Under the pieces are notes generated by a model. The model saw only the letters and a program-made list of their open reading frames with translations, made no database searches and had not been told where the DNA came from. Source: Claveliimonas sp034178805 (GTDB lineage Bacteria; Bacillota; Clostridia; Lachnospirales; Lachnospiraceae). From it: a stretch of DNA of 64,000 nt. The position numbers and the translations under genes are program-made. This document shows, piece after piece, positions 54,252 to 63,054 of this stretch (position 1 is the stretch's first letter; every line of letters begins with the position of its first letter). Location of the stretch: NCBI RefSeq assembly GCF_050314255.1, contig NZ_JBNPMZ010000003.1, positions 186,001-250,000 on the forward strand, written 5' to 3'.

Positions 54252-56087
54252 CTATTGAGCAATATTCATTGTACTTCCCACCATATACTGTCCGCCTTCC
54301 TGATCAATTACATAAGCCTCTATGTGGTAGTCTCCCAGCACATACCCGAAATTGGCAATATTAATATCTGCATAATAATTGCCCTCTCCGTCCGGTTCCA
54401 TTCGAATCCACTGCATATCACTCTGGTCGTTACCTGTCCATACAGCCAACGCCACAGAATCCAGCTCACTCCGCATATGAACAATATCTGTAACTTCTAC
54501 CAAAAAAGCACCTTCTTCTTTGCGATATGCTTCTGTCCAGATTTCAGCAGCCGGCATTACTCCGGTTCGTGCAAGCAATTCCGGTTTTTCTGCATCAATA
54601 TCGGCAAGTTCTTCCATCATTTCAGATTTTCGGCTTACTTCTTCCTTTACTTTCTCCCTTCCATACCGTTCCGTCAGAGTCTGTGTCGTTGAAAACAGGT
54701 TCGTCCCTAATCCAAGCCTGTTTCCTTCTATCTTTACCCCAAGCGAAGCCAGTGTTGTGGGAAACATATCAAAAGTAGTATAATTTCTTGTCGCGTTCTC
54801 TTTTACATCAACCGGAACATTAATATAAGAAGTATAAACTCTGCGGACATATTCCGAATCAATACCTTTGCAAAAATCACTGTCCATTGTCGGGTGATCT
54901 CCCACCAGTACGATCGTGGTATTTTCATAAAACGGCTGCTCCTGAATCCATTTTACAAATTCGTTAACCTGATAACTGGAGCAGGCCATTACATTCGCGT
55001 ACTGGTCATCTCCATATGTATCTGGACATTGTTCACATACATATCCATCTTCAAAATGTGTATCAACCGTCAGTAAAGTCAAATTAAAAGGATTATCCTG
55101 AGATGCCAGTTCCAGTATCTTCTCCTTTGCAAAGCCAAAAAGCTTCTCATCCTCATATCCCCACCACACATTATAATCTTCCGGAATCAGTCCGTTGTCA
55201 TGGGCATAATTATAATCAATAAAATCATAATTTCCGTGTTCAGAAAAATATAGCCTTCTTCCTCCAAACGTCGCATCCGAGCCAATCAACAGAGTCTGAG
55301 AATATCCGGCCTGTTCCAGAACATCTCCCAACGTCATAACACCGGAGAAAAAGGTATCCTGTGTGTCCATATCATTTCCATTTAATGATGTGCTCAATGG
55401 TAAACCGGCTGTCTGTGCAAACATGGCCCCCATAGTCCAGGTGGTTCCCGGCATAGAATAACCACCGTTCAGTTCTTCACTCTCTCCCGAAAAATCTTCA
55501 TTCTCCTGTGCAAGGACTGTCAATTCAGGAATCACATTTTCCTCAAAAGCACCGCCGCTTTTTTTATCCGCATAGGTAGTTTCCATGGATTCCAAAAAAA
55601 TGTAAATCAGATTCCTTTTCCGTTCCGGAAATGTAAGACTCACATCAGCAGGGGAAACGTAATTATCATCTATAAATGTGGAATATGTTCCCTGTGACTC
55701 GGCATATCCGCCTACATCTAATTTATTCCATGCAGCGCGGACATTAATCCCGCATACTGCCAATGCAAAAACAGTCCCGAATGCCATGAAAACAAAATAC
55801 TTTTTATTTCCTCTGAGTGTAATAAAAATAATCATTGCTGCCAACAGGATCAATACTGCCGGCACGATACATACATTAATATAATCTATTATCATCCCCG
55901 TGTTTGTTCCCTCCAACGGAGCAGTCAGGTGAAACACCATTTCTTCCATTGTAAGATTACTCCAGGTATCAAACATCCATTTAATACTAAAACACAGAAT
56001 AGTTGCCAAAACCATCAGAAAAATTGAAAGCACAGTTCCTGCTATGCATAATATTTTCCGGGTAAATGCGTTTATCTTTATCTTCAT
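54252..56087 (-). CDS. LTA synthase/OpgB-like phosphoglycerol (or phospho-alcohol) transferase
   Basis: 611 residues. Three N-terminal membrane helices (first 135 residues) and an extracytoplasmic sulfatase-fold domain (about 160-430): YIFLESMETTYAD (metal Glu), MPGTTWTMGAMFAQT with the catalytic Thr in the OpgB-like context, and VLVGDHPTMDSD (metal Asp/His). A C-terminal beta domain (about 500-611) may bind carbohydrate. Such enzymes transfer phosphoglycerol from phosphatidylglycerol to a glycan or growing chain outside the cell. The Thr motif looks closer to OpgB than to polymerising LTA synthases. AAGGAA precedes the ATG. Preceded by a terminator, and probably with its own promoter. Confidence 0.87.
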   Translation of the reverse strand: MKIKINAFTRKILCIAGTVLSIFLMVLATILCFSIKWMFDTWSNLTMEEMVFHLTAPLEGTNTGMIIDYINVCIVPAVLILLAAMIIFITLRGNKKYFVFMAFGTVFALAVCGINVRAAWNKLDVGGYAESQGTYSTFIDDNYVSPADVSLTFPERKRNLIYIFLESMETTYADKKSGGAFEENVIPELTVLAQENEDFSGESEELNGGYSMPGTTWTMGAMFAQTAGLPLSTSLNGNDMDTQDTFFSGVMTLGDVLEQAGYSQTLLIGSDATFGGRRLYFSEHGNYDFIDYNYAHDNGLIPEDYNVWWGYEDEKLFGFAKEKILELASQDNPFNLTLLTVDTHFEDGYVCEQCPDTYGDDQYANVMACSSYQVNEFVKWIQEQPFYENTTIVLVGDHPTMDSDFCKGIDSEYVRRVYTSYINVPVDVKENATRNYTTFDMFPTTLASLGVKIEGNRLGLGTNLFSTTQTLTERYGREKVKEEVSRKSEMMEELADIDAEKPELLARTGVMPAAEIWTEAYRKEEGAFLVEVTDIVHMRSELDSVALAVWTGNDQSDMQWIRMEPDGEGNYYADINIANFGYVLGDYHIEAYVIDQEGGQYMVGSTMNIAQ

Positions 56088-56167
56088 CTTAACATTTTCC
56101 TTGTCTGTTACTTTTTCTTACTGTCTCCTCGCAAATCAGTCAAATTAGATTTAAAAACAGCAAAAAT

Positions 56168-56189
56168 GGACCGAACCATCTTTCAGCCC
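56168..56189 (-). terminator. Rho-independent terminator after the sugar nucleotidyltransferase gene
   Basis: Minus strand: an 8-base-pair stem (GGGCTGAA with TTCGGTCC, two wobbles) around a 6-base loop, followed by a T-rich run. It lies just past the stop at 56206 and separates the Dlt-like operon from the OpgB-like gene. Confidence 0.6.
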
Positions 56190-56205
56190 ACTTTAGCTTT
56201 TCGAC

Positions 56206-57129
56206 TTAATATACACTGGTATCATATATTCCGGAGTCTATCAACTCTCTGATAGCTGTTACCACACTTTCTTTATCTTCCTTATATGTAACGCCAAACC
56301 ATTGATCCTTTGACTGCAGAACTTTTACTTCCACTTTTTCTCTCTTCAGCAATTCCCCGACAATTGTAGGAAGAAGATACTCAGCTTTCAAATTATCTGA
56401 AGATGTATTTTCCAAAAATTCTGAAAATCCCTTTTCCAGAATGTCGAAAAACTCTGGTGTCAGCCCCCACATATTCATAGACACTTCCGATTCCACATCA
56501 ATCTCTGTCCTTCCGGTTTCGTCAACAACCTCAGCACGGTCTCCGACCTTTACAATATTATGTGTCTCCACAATATCTGTGAGCATGTGCTCTTCATTCA
56601 CATGACACACTCCTCTTGTGACACTTCCATTTTCACTCAGAGTATTCTTCAGCACAAATCCCACCATACATATGGAAAGCTTATCTTTCTGTTCTGCATG
56701 ACACTCTCCGGTCAGATAATCATATGCTTCTTTATACGCCTGCTTTCCGTAAAAATCATCTGCATTTATTACAAGGAATGGCTCTTTTACTACATCTTTG
56801 CAACACAGGATTGCCTGGCCTGTTCCCCAGGGTTTTGTTCTGCCGGCAAATTTTTCTTTATATTCTGACGGGATATCATCCAACTCCTGAAATGCATATT
56901 CCACAGCTACTTTTTTCTCAATCCGATGACCTATGATTTCTTTAAAATCCTTTTCCAGATCCTTGCGGATAACAAATACTACTTTATCAAATCCCGCTTC
57001 CAGCGCATCATAAATGGAATAATCCATAATGATCTCACCATTTGGTCCGACAGGTTCCAACTGCTTGATTCCACCACCGAAACGGCTGCCGATTCCTGCA
57101 GCCATAATAACTAATGTAGCTTTTCCCAT
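56206..57129 (-). CDS. Sugar/polyol-phosphate nucleotidyltransferase
   Basis: 307 residues. NTP transferase fold with VIMAAGIGSRFGGGIKQLEPVG at 6-28 (G-x-G-S-R-F loop), PWGTGQAILCCKDVV and FLVINADDFYGKQAY (the metal-binding Asp). This group is commonly called sugar-phosphate nucleotidyltransferase; substrate unknown. It has its own strong promoter (57163-57191) although it follows the Dlt-like genes, and a terminator after it, so it may be a unit of its own. TAAAGGAG lies upstream of the ATG. LicC-like cytidylyltransferases are another possibility. Confidence 0.82.
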   Translation of the reverse strand: MGKATLVIMAAGIGSRFGGGIKQLEPVGPNGEIIMDYSIYDALEAGFDKVVFVIRKDLEKDFKEIIGHRIEKKVAVEYAFQELDDIPSEYKEKFAGRTKPWGTGQAILCCKDVVKEPFLVINADDFYGKQAYKEAYDYLTGECHAEQKDKLSICMVGFVLKNTLSENGSVTRGVCHVNEEHMLTDIVETHNIVKVGDRAEVVDETGRTEIDVESEVSMNMWGLTPEFFDILEKGFSEFLENTSSDNLKAEYLLPTIVGELLKREKVEVKVLQSKDQWFGVTYKEDKESVVTAIRELIDSGIYDTSVY

Positions 57130-57162
57130 TTAAATATTTCTCCTTTAGTAATTATTACCCAT

Positions 57163-57191
57163 ATTATAACTGTAAGTAAACAGATTTACAA
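57163..57191 (-). promoter_or_regulatory. Strong promoter of the nucleotidyltransferase gene
   Basis: Minus strand: TTGTAA (57186-57191), 17-base spacer, TATAAT (57163-57168), 33 bases before the ATG. It starts right at the stop of the MBOAT gene, so the nucleotidyltransferase can be made independently of the Dlt-like operon. Confidence 0.7.
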
Positions 57192-58718
57192 CTAAAACTG
57201 CGCATAAATAAATCCACCTGTTGTTGTCATCACATATCCGAACATCGGAATTCCAAACACCAGCATACCATACACGGCCCATCGGATGACTAATGGTTTT
57301 CTTCCCAGGCCCTCCCTGATCTTAATTCCACGTTCCTGAAAGAAACTGATTATAAATACCACCAGACATCCTGCCGCCAGAATCATATAATCCAATCCAT
57401 CCAGCCCCAGTGCCAGTAAAGTACCATCTGTAAGTGTTGCCATAGAAAAACCCGTTACTGTACTCTTCATCATAGCAAACGCCGCCGACAAACTCACTGC
57501 CATATCAAAATACCAGCTGATATTTACCAGTATAAATGTCCTTATAATCCTTATGACATGCCACGCTTTTGATTTGGGATCAATATGCATCTTTTCGAAT
57601 CCCATCTTGTAAACCGGTGCCAAAAGGGTGCTGACAGCAATAATCATGCCATTATAAAGTCCATATACAATATATTTCCATGCAGCCCCATGCCAGATTC
57701 CCACCACAAGAAATACAATAATATTAGCTACGCAAATTGGAAGAACTCTTCCTGTTTTCTTCCCAAAGATTTTCTTCGTCCATTTCCCGAATCTGCCCAT
57801 CCATCCGGATAATGACACCGGATAGAAAACATAATCTTTCATCCATGTACCGAGAGTAATATGCCATCTATGCCAGAAATCTGTAATGGAAATGGCAAAA
57901 TACGGTCTTTTAAAATTCTGATCCAGTTCTATTCCGAATAATTCAGCCACACCAATAACTACATCCATTCCTCCCGAAAAATCCATATACAGCTGAATCG
58001 AATACATCAGCACTGCCACAATATTAGTTATTCCGGAGTACTGTGTATAATTCTGAAACACCTGATTGACCACTGCTGCTGCACGGTCTGCCAGAACCAG
58101 CTTCTTAAAAAATCCCCAAAGGATCAACTGCAAAGCGTACTGCGTCTTTTGCAAATCAAAAGAATGTTCTTTATAAAGCTGCTCCGCCAAACGATTATAT
58201 CTGCCAATCGGTCCCTGCAGAAGCTGAGGAAAAAAAGACACAAACAGAGCAAATCGAAGCAGGCTCTTCTCAGCTTTGCATTTTCCCCAATACACATCCA
58301 ATATATACCCCATAGACTGAAACGTGTAAAAGGAAATTCCAAGTGGAAGCAGTAGCTTCTGAAACGAAATTCCGGTATGAAACAATGCATTCACATTTTC
58401 AATAACAAAATTTGTGTACTTAAGCACTGCCAGCATTCCAAAATTCAAAAACAGACAAAGTACCAGTATCTTCTTTTTCTTTCTTTTAGCCTCCTTCTTT
58501 TCAATATTTTCCCCGCTTATTCTCTCCATAAGCATTGCGGCTCCATAAGTAGTGAAAGTCGTAAAGACCAGAAAGGAAAGAATCCTGATTCCCGATGATG
58601 CATAATAAATATAACTGAACACCAAAAGCCAAAGCCACTGGTATTTTCTGGGAATCAGATAATATCCGATGACAGCTACTGTTACGAACATCAGAAATTC
58701 CATGGATATTAATGACAT
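57192..58718 (-). CDS. MBOAT-family O-acyltransferase (DltB/AlgI-like)
   Basis: 508 residues, about 11 membrane helices. MBOAT signatures: YGAAMLMERISGE, LPLGISFYTFQSMGYILDVYWG within 125-150, FWHRWHITLGTWMKDYVFYP, and VVGIWHGAAWKYIVYGLYNG with the catalytic His. DltB takes D-alanine from its carrier protein through the membrane to an acceptor; AlgI acetylates alginate. The gene lies between the carrier protein and a nucleotidyltransferase, so the donor here is probably the carrier-bound acyl group made by the adenylation and PLP enzymes. AGGAGG lies 8 bases upstream. Longer than DltB (about 400), closer to the AlgI/PatA length. Confidence 0.92.
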   Translation of the reverse strand: MSLISMEFLMFVTVAVIGYYLIPRKYQWLWLLVFSYIYYASSGIRILSFLVFTTFTTYGAAMLMERISGENIEKKEAKRKKKKILVLCLFLNFGMLAVLKYTNFVIENVNALFHTGISFQKLLLPLGISFYTFQSMGYILDVYWGKCKAEKSLLRFALFVSFFPQLLQGPIGRYNRLAEQLYKEHSFDLQKTQYALQLILWGFFKKLVLADRAAAVVNQVFQNYTQYSGITNIVAVLMYSIQLYMDFSGGMDVVIGVAELFGIELDQNFKRPYFAISITDFWHRWHITLGTWMKDYVFYPVSLSGWMGRFGKWTKKIFGKKTGRVLPICVANIIVFLVVGIWHGAAWKYIVYGLYNGMIIAVSTLLAPVYKMGFEKMHIDPKSKAWHVIRIIRTFILVNISWYFDMAVSLSAAFAMMKSTVTGFSMATLTDGTLLALGLDGLDYMILAAGCLVVFIISFFQERGIKIREGLGRKPLVIRWAVYGMLVFGIPMFGYVMTTTGGFIYAQF

Positions 58719-58721
58719 ATG

Positions 58722-58949
58722 TTATGCCTCCTGAAGTCTCTGTACCATTTCCCAGAGTGCCTGTGCAGAATTAAAATTTTCCGGAACAATTTCTACAGGA
58801 GTAACCTCCACATCAAAAGCATCCTCCAGTTCACTGACAATAGAAAGAATCGCAAAAGAATCCAGTATTTCATCATCAATTAACGTTGTACAATTTTCAT
58901 AATCTACACCAGGCTGAATATCTTCTAAGATTTCTAATAATTTTTCCAT
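58722..58949 (-). CDS. Acyl/peptidyl carrier protein (DltC-like)
   Basis: 75 residues. The helix-loop motif DDEILDSFAIL places the phosphopantetheine Ser at LDSF (about residue 31), the four-helix carrier fold surrounding it. It would carry the amino acid loaded by the adenylation enzyme and, possibly, the product of the PLP enzyme, to the MBOAT protein. A 3-base gap separates it from MBOAT. GGAG lies 9 bases before the ATG. DltC-like by length and context, though not close enough to be called DltC. Confidence 0.9.
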   Translation of the reverse strand: MEKLLEILEDIQPGVDYENCTTLIDDEILDSFAILSIVSELEDAFDVEVTPVEIVPENFNSAQALWEMVQRLQEA

Positions 58950-58953
58950 AGTT

Positions 58954-59943
58954 CTAATTCTCCTTTTCTCTGCTTAACAAATATTTTCCCAATTCCCTGC
59001 TGAAATCTTCGGCATCTTCTCCATACATGTGTCCGTCATAATCCCAGTAACTGTTCATACTCCTGTCAAAATGCAGATCCTTATCAAAATTAAAATTCTG
59101 ATATGGAATTTTATGTTTTTGCATCATCTCCGAAAATAACCGATCTGCCTGCATAAAGTTATCCGGCATATTAGAAACCGTATCTTCCGGAACAGGCAAA
59201 GTAATCACTTCCAGCTCAATACTCTCTTTGCGACAATACATCACTATTTTTTCAAATGCTTCTACTGCACTTTCCCGAATCTGTGTCTCGTCCCATGGAA
59301 TATTGTTGAAGGTTCCCTTATCCGCTCCTTCAACCTTATTCTGATACAAAAATCCACCTTTTTTATATACGCCTCCCGGTATATCCAGGATCGCCGGATC
59401 ATAATTTTTGTACATGGCACTACTCTTTTTTTCAATCGTATCCTTTATTTTTATCAGATTATTTTTATAATAACTCCACGGAAATAAGGTGCTTCGAAAA
59501 TCCTGCTTCATAATCTTGACAAGAAAATACTCTGCCTTATTCAGCGACAGTGGAAATTCCTTATAAAAAAACATTGCTGTTGATCCCTGTCTCTGATCCT
59601 GAATCCAATATGACGGATCCAGTTCATAAATAATCTTCCGGGGTTTGTTCTTCCGGCACACTTCTTTCATCAGATAATAACTGTCTATCGGATACTCGTC
59701 AGCCATACAAAGGTTAAAGCTTTTTTCTCCCGTAACATTATCTATAATTTCCGGACTGATTCCATACTGTCCATGGGAAGTGCCGATAAAAAGATAATCA
59801 ATATCTTCCATTTTCTTTACATTATGAAGATTCATCCACACTACATTAGGCGGCATAGTCAGCCAGTTCAAACACGCTGACAGTAACACACAGATTAGAG
59901 CAAATAATATCATCCTAATCCAGCATCTCATTCTATTACTCAT
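58954..59943 (-). CDS. DltD-like SGNH-fold membrane-anchored esterase/thioesterase
   Basis: 329 residues with one N-terminal membrane helix (about 8-26) and an extracytoplasmic SGNH-type domain: FIGTSHGQYGISPEII with the nucleophile Ser, and DYDGHMYGEDA near the C-terminus with the Asp/His pair. DltD and AlgJ/X-like proteins complete the transfer of the acyl group to the polymer outside the membrane. It is adjacent to the carrier protein and MBOAT, as DltD is in dlt operons, but its sequence is not that of typical DltD. AAGGGG precedes the start. Confidence 0.8.
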   Translation of the reverse strand: MSNRMRCWIRMILFALICVLLSACLNWLTMPPNVVWMNLHNVKKMEDIDYLFIGTSHGQYGISPEIIDNVTGEKSFNLCMADEYPIDSYYLMKEVCRKNKPRKIIYELDPSYWIQDQRQGSTAMFFYKEFPLSLNKAEYFLVKIMKQDFRSTLFPWSYYKNNLIKIKDTIEKKSSAMYKNYDPAILDIPGGVYKKGGFLYQNKVEGADKGTFNNIPWDETQIRESAVEAFEKIVMYCRKESIELEVITLPVPEDTVSNMPDNFMQADRLFSEMMQKHKIPYQNFNFDKDLHFDRSMNSYWDYDGHMYGEDAEDFSRELGKYLLSREKEN

Positions 59944-59955
59944 TCTATCCCCTTA

Positions 59956-61155
59956 TCACTCCACTTCCACACAATTAATTTTATCCGTCCCTCTCTGTTT
60001 TCGAACCTCCTGAATTTCTCCTTCATCGTAAAACAGTATTTTCGGCAAATCCCGGCTCAGAAACAAGTACATCCCTTCAGTCACCGAATACGCTCCGACA
60101 CGCTCGAACACAAGAACATCTTCCGGTTCCGCCTGGCAAAGAGGCATCTGTTTTACGATCACATCATTGACCGTGCACAGAGAACCACAGACATTCCAGT
60201 CTTCTATTTTTCCTTCTATACATTCCCGGTGCTTCATTTGACGATAATGAGGAATTTTCATAGCCATTGCCTGTCCAAAGTAATTCAGATGATGGATTCC
60301 TCCATCCACGATACAGTATTTCTGCCCTTTATTAATCTTCTGATCTACGATGGATGTAAGATAATATCCGCAGTATGCAGCAAGATAACGTCCCATTTCC
60401 AGTGTGATTTTTCCAGAAAAACGCATTGATTGAAGTTTTCGGGAAAACTGCTCCAATAAGGCTTTGTCATCTACTTCCTCATCTCCTTCGAAATAAGGCA
60501 CGTAAAATCCCGGTCCATACTCCAGATGCTGTACCTCAAATCCGGTTTCTCTCTGTACTCTTTCACAAAGTTCATCCAGATATTCCAACTCCTTTTCGAT
60601 TTTGGACCATTTCTTTTTCTGTGTCCCGGAATAGCTCTGAATTCCCTGGATAGCAATATGTGGATACTCATCACGATGAACAATTATATCCACAACCTCC
60701 TCTTCATCTACTCCAAACTGATTACCGCTGGTCACCCGAATCAATGCACGGATCGTCGTTCCTTCTGCCGCAGCACAGGATTCCAGCATCTGTAAATGCT
60801 GCCTGGACTCGATGGTATATATTCCGGCGTTCTTATATTTACCTATCGCATACGCCATATCTTTTTTTTCTTTATTGACACCGGAAAGCACAATCTGCTC
60901 CATGGAAATCCCTGCTTTCTCACAGATGCGGAACTCTCCCGGCGAACACACCTCATAACAATCCACATATTTTTTCAGAGGGGAGATTAAAAATGGATTT
61001 GATTTCATCGCATAGCATATCTGAATCCGTTCTCCCAACTCCTTTTGGAGGCAATTTCGTATCATATCCACACGTTTTCTCAGCATGTCCAAATCAAAAA
61101 CATATGCCGGGGTGTGATATTCCTCTGCAATTTTTCTTAGAACAATTTGATTCAT
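59956..61155 (-). CDS. Type III PLP enzyme, amino acid decarboxylase-like (LysA/ODC/BtrK fold)
   Basis: 399 residues. N-terminal TIM barrel and C-terminal beta domain of the alanine racemase-like fold: YAMKSN (Lys51 binds PLP), VCSPGEF, YGPGFYVPYF, ITLEMGRYL (PLP phosphate), CGSLCTVND (Cys327, substrate-side Cys of the dimer interface) and GAYSVTEG (Tyr356). The usual PLP-stacking His of the HxGSQ loop is Tyr here (SYSGTQ, 174-179). BtrK is a known relative that decarboxylates a carrier-bound glutamyl group. It sits 12 bases past the DltD-like start side and 2 bases after the adenylation gene, so a carrier-bound substrate is plausible. A racemase-like role cannot be excluded. GGAGG lies upstream. 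Confidence 0.85.
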   Translation of the reverse strand: MNQIVLRKIAEEYHTPAYVFDLDMLRKRVDMIRNCLQKELGERIQICYAMKSNPFLISPLKKYVDCYEVCSPGEFRICEKAGISMEQIVLSGVNKEKKDMAYAIGKYKNAGIYTIESRQHLQMLESCAAAEGTTIRALIRVTSGNQFGVDEEEVVDIIVHRDEYPHIAIQGIQSYSGTQKKKWSKIEKELEYLDELCERVQRETGFEVQHLEYGPGFYVPYFEGDEEVDDKALLEQFSRKLQSMRFSGKITLEMGRYLAAYCGYYLTSIVDQKINKGQKYCIVDGGIHHLNYFGQAMAMKIPHYRQMKHRECIEGKIEDWNVCGSLCTVNDVIVKQMPLCQAEPEDVLVFERVGAYSVTEGMYLFLSRDLPKILFYDEGEIQEVRKQRGTDKINCVEVE

Positions 61156-61157
61156 TC

Positions 61158-62705
61158 TTAATCCTCCATGTATTCTTCTTTTAATCTCTTTCGATCAATC
61201 TTCCCGTTTTTTGTAATCGGGAAATGTTCCACCTTCCGGAATTTATTTGGAAGCATAAAGGCCGGAAGCAATTCACCGATTTTCCGGACTATCTCCCGTT
61301 TTTCTATATCTCCCTGGTAGAACGCGATAATTTGATTCTTTTTCTCATCATACAGACAACAGGTTCGCACAATTTCACCTATCCTCTCCATGGCGGTCTC
61401 AATTTCTCCCAGCTCTATACGGTGTCCCATATGCTTAATCTGAAAATCTTTTCTTGACGCAAAATACAGATTTCCGTCCTCTCCATAATATCCCAAATCT
61501 CCGGTTCTGTATATTGTTTCCAAATAGCGGATATTCAGCGGATTTTGCACAAAAGTCCGTTCCGTCTGTTCTTTGTTATTATAATAGCCCAAAGAAAGTG
61601 CCGTTCCGGATACACATATTTCACCTTTGACATTGCAGTCTGTTATCTGGCGATTTTCTTCATCCAGAAGGAATACCTTTTCATTTGGAAATGGTTTACC
61701 AATCGGAAGATTATCTCCCGGTTCAAATTCCCGGTCAATAATATAATACGTACAGTTACATGTAATTTCTGTTGGACCATATACATTCACATACATTGCA
61801 TCCGGGATATGCTTTCTCCACTCATTCAGATGCTTTACCGGCATGGTTTCCCCACTGAATATTATACGCCTTATCTTTGTCGGAACTTTATATTCAAATC
61901 CTTTCAGCGTTGTAATCATACACAGGGCGGAAACTGCCCAAATAAGTGTTGTGATATTTCGCTCTTCCAGAAAATCCAGAAGCTTTGTCGGAAAGGAAAA
62001 GTATTTTTTCGGGATAATCTGCATAGTTGCCCCCGTTTTCAGAGTGGAATAAATATCCTTTACCGATACATCAAAATCAAATGGTGCCTGATTTCCGATA
62101 ATATCTTCATCTGTTATCCCAAAAATATCTGTAAATTCCTCTATAAAATCTATGACTGAGCGATGACTGACAACTACGCCTTTGGGCACCCCGGTAGAGC
62201 CAGAAGTAAAAATTGCATAAAGCGGATCTGTATCCAAATGCTGCTCTTTTCTTTCCGAAAGAATATCTCTCATCATTCCTTCTTTAACTTCTCCCGAATT
62301 TTCCCAGGCATTATCTCCTGCTATCTGCTCAATATCCAGAATTTCTCCTTCAAATTCAAGTTCATCCAATTGTTTCTTAAAGGTCATGTCTGCAACCAGT
62401 ACCCTGGCTTCCAGCGTGTTCAGTATCTGTTTCAAGCGTTCCGAAGGAAATTTCGGATCCAATAATATATAGAAACACCCTGCATACACCGCCCCCATAA
62501 ACGCATAAATGGCATTCACACTCTTCTCCATAAATACCGGTATCGGGCTCCCTGCTTCTGCTTTCTCAGCAATACAGGCGCCCGCCATCCTTGCTTTTAT
62601 TTCCAACTCCCTATAGAAACAGGATGTGTGTTCATCTGCAAATGCCGTTTTATCAGGAAATCTTTCCGCTGAATTCTCCAGATAATCTAATATATTTCGT
62701 ATCAT
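61158..62705 (-). CDS. Amino acid adenylation enzyme (DltA-like AMP-binding)
   Basis: 515 residues from the ATG at 62703-62705 (AAGGGG 6 bases upstream); 13 extra codons upstream have no ribosome site. ANL fold: TSGSTGVPKG (A3), FDFDVSVKD (A4; Asp212 binds the alpha-amino group in this family), IIFSGETMP (A5 region), VYGPTE, RTGDLG and C-terminal NGKIDRKRL with the catalytic Lys. It activates an amino acid and loads it on the DltC-like carrier. The DltA Cys at FCGE is Ser284 here, a residue linked to D-alanine selection in DltA, so the amino acid may differ. First gene of the Dlt-like operon. Confidence 0.9.
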   Translation of the reverse strand: MIRNILDYLENSAERFPDKTAFADEHTSCFYRELEIKARMAGACIAEKAEAGSPIPVFMEKSVNAIYAFMGAVYAGCFYILLDPKFPSERLKQILNTLEARVLVADMTFKKQLDELEFEGEILDIEQIAGDNAWENSGEVKEGMMRDILSERKEQHLDTDPLYAIFTSGSTGVPKGVVVSHRSVIDFIEEFTDIFGITDEDIIGNQAPFDFDVSVKDIYSTLKTGATMQIIPKKYFSFPTKLLDFLEERNITTLIWAVSALCMITTLKGFEYKVPTKIRRIIFSGETMPVKHLNEWRKHIPDAMYVNVYGPTEITCNCTYYIIDREFEPGDNLPIGKPFPNEKVFLLDEENRQITDCNVKGEICVSGTALSLGYYNNKEQTERTFVQNPLNIRYLETIYRTGDLGYYGEDGNLYFASRKDFQIKHMGHRIELGEIETAMERIGEIVRTCCLYDEKKNQIIAFYQGDIEKREIVRKIGELLPAFMLPNKFRKVEHFPITKNGKIDRKRLKEEYMED

Positions 62706-62745
62706 TTTTTCCCCTTTCGTACTATGAATATCTCGCATAGACATA

Positions 62746-62770
62746 AGACCGCGGACTACCTCCGCGGTCT
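62746..62770. terminator. GC-rich hairpin between HPr and the adenylation gene
   Basis: A perfect 9-base-pair inverted repeat (AGACCGCGG with CCGCGGTCT) around a 7-base loop, 13 bases past the HPr stop. The T-run after it is short on both strands, so it may be a weak terminator or attenuator that sets the Dlt-like operon apart from HPr. Confidence 0.55.
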
Positions 62771-62782
62771 CATCATTCCATT

Positions 62783-63046
62783 TTATTCCCCCAAACCGTC
62801 TTCTATTGCTTTAACCATAGCAGCCAGCGCTTCTTCTTCATCCGCTCCGTCACAGATTAACTCAATCTCGTCTCCTTTTTTAATACATGCCCCCAGAACA
62901 CTCAGAACACTCTTTGCATTTGCATTGGTATTGCCATACTGGAATGTAATTTTACTGTCAAACTTTACAGCTGTATTACAAAAGATTCCAGCAGGACGCA
63001 GATGCAATCCTGTAGGGTTAATAATTCTTACTTTCTTACTTACCAT
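62783..63046 (-). CDS. ptsH: HPr phosphocarrier protein
   Basis: 87 residues. NPTGLHLRPAG places His15, the site phosphorylated by enzyme I, and AKSVLSVLG places Ser46, the site of HPr kinase in Firmicutes. It carries phosphate to sugar permeases of the PTS, and as Ser46-P helps carbon catabolite repression. No enzyme I gene is adjacent, so it may be an orphan ptsH or a Crh-like homologue; the presence of His15 favours HPr. The GGAGG site lies 12 bases from the ATG. Eight bases after the CdaR-domain gene. Confidence 0.93.
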   Translation of the reverse strand: MVSKKVRIINPTGLHLRPAGIFCNTAVKFDSKITFQYGNTNANAKSVLSVLGACIKKGDEIELICDGADEEEALAAMVKAIEDGLGE

Positions 63047-63054
63047 ATTACTAT

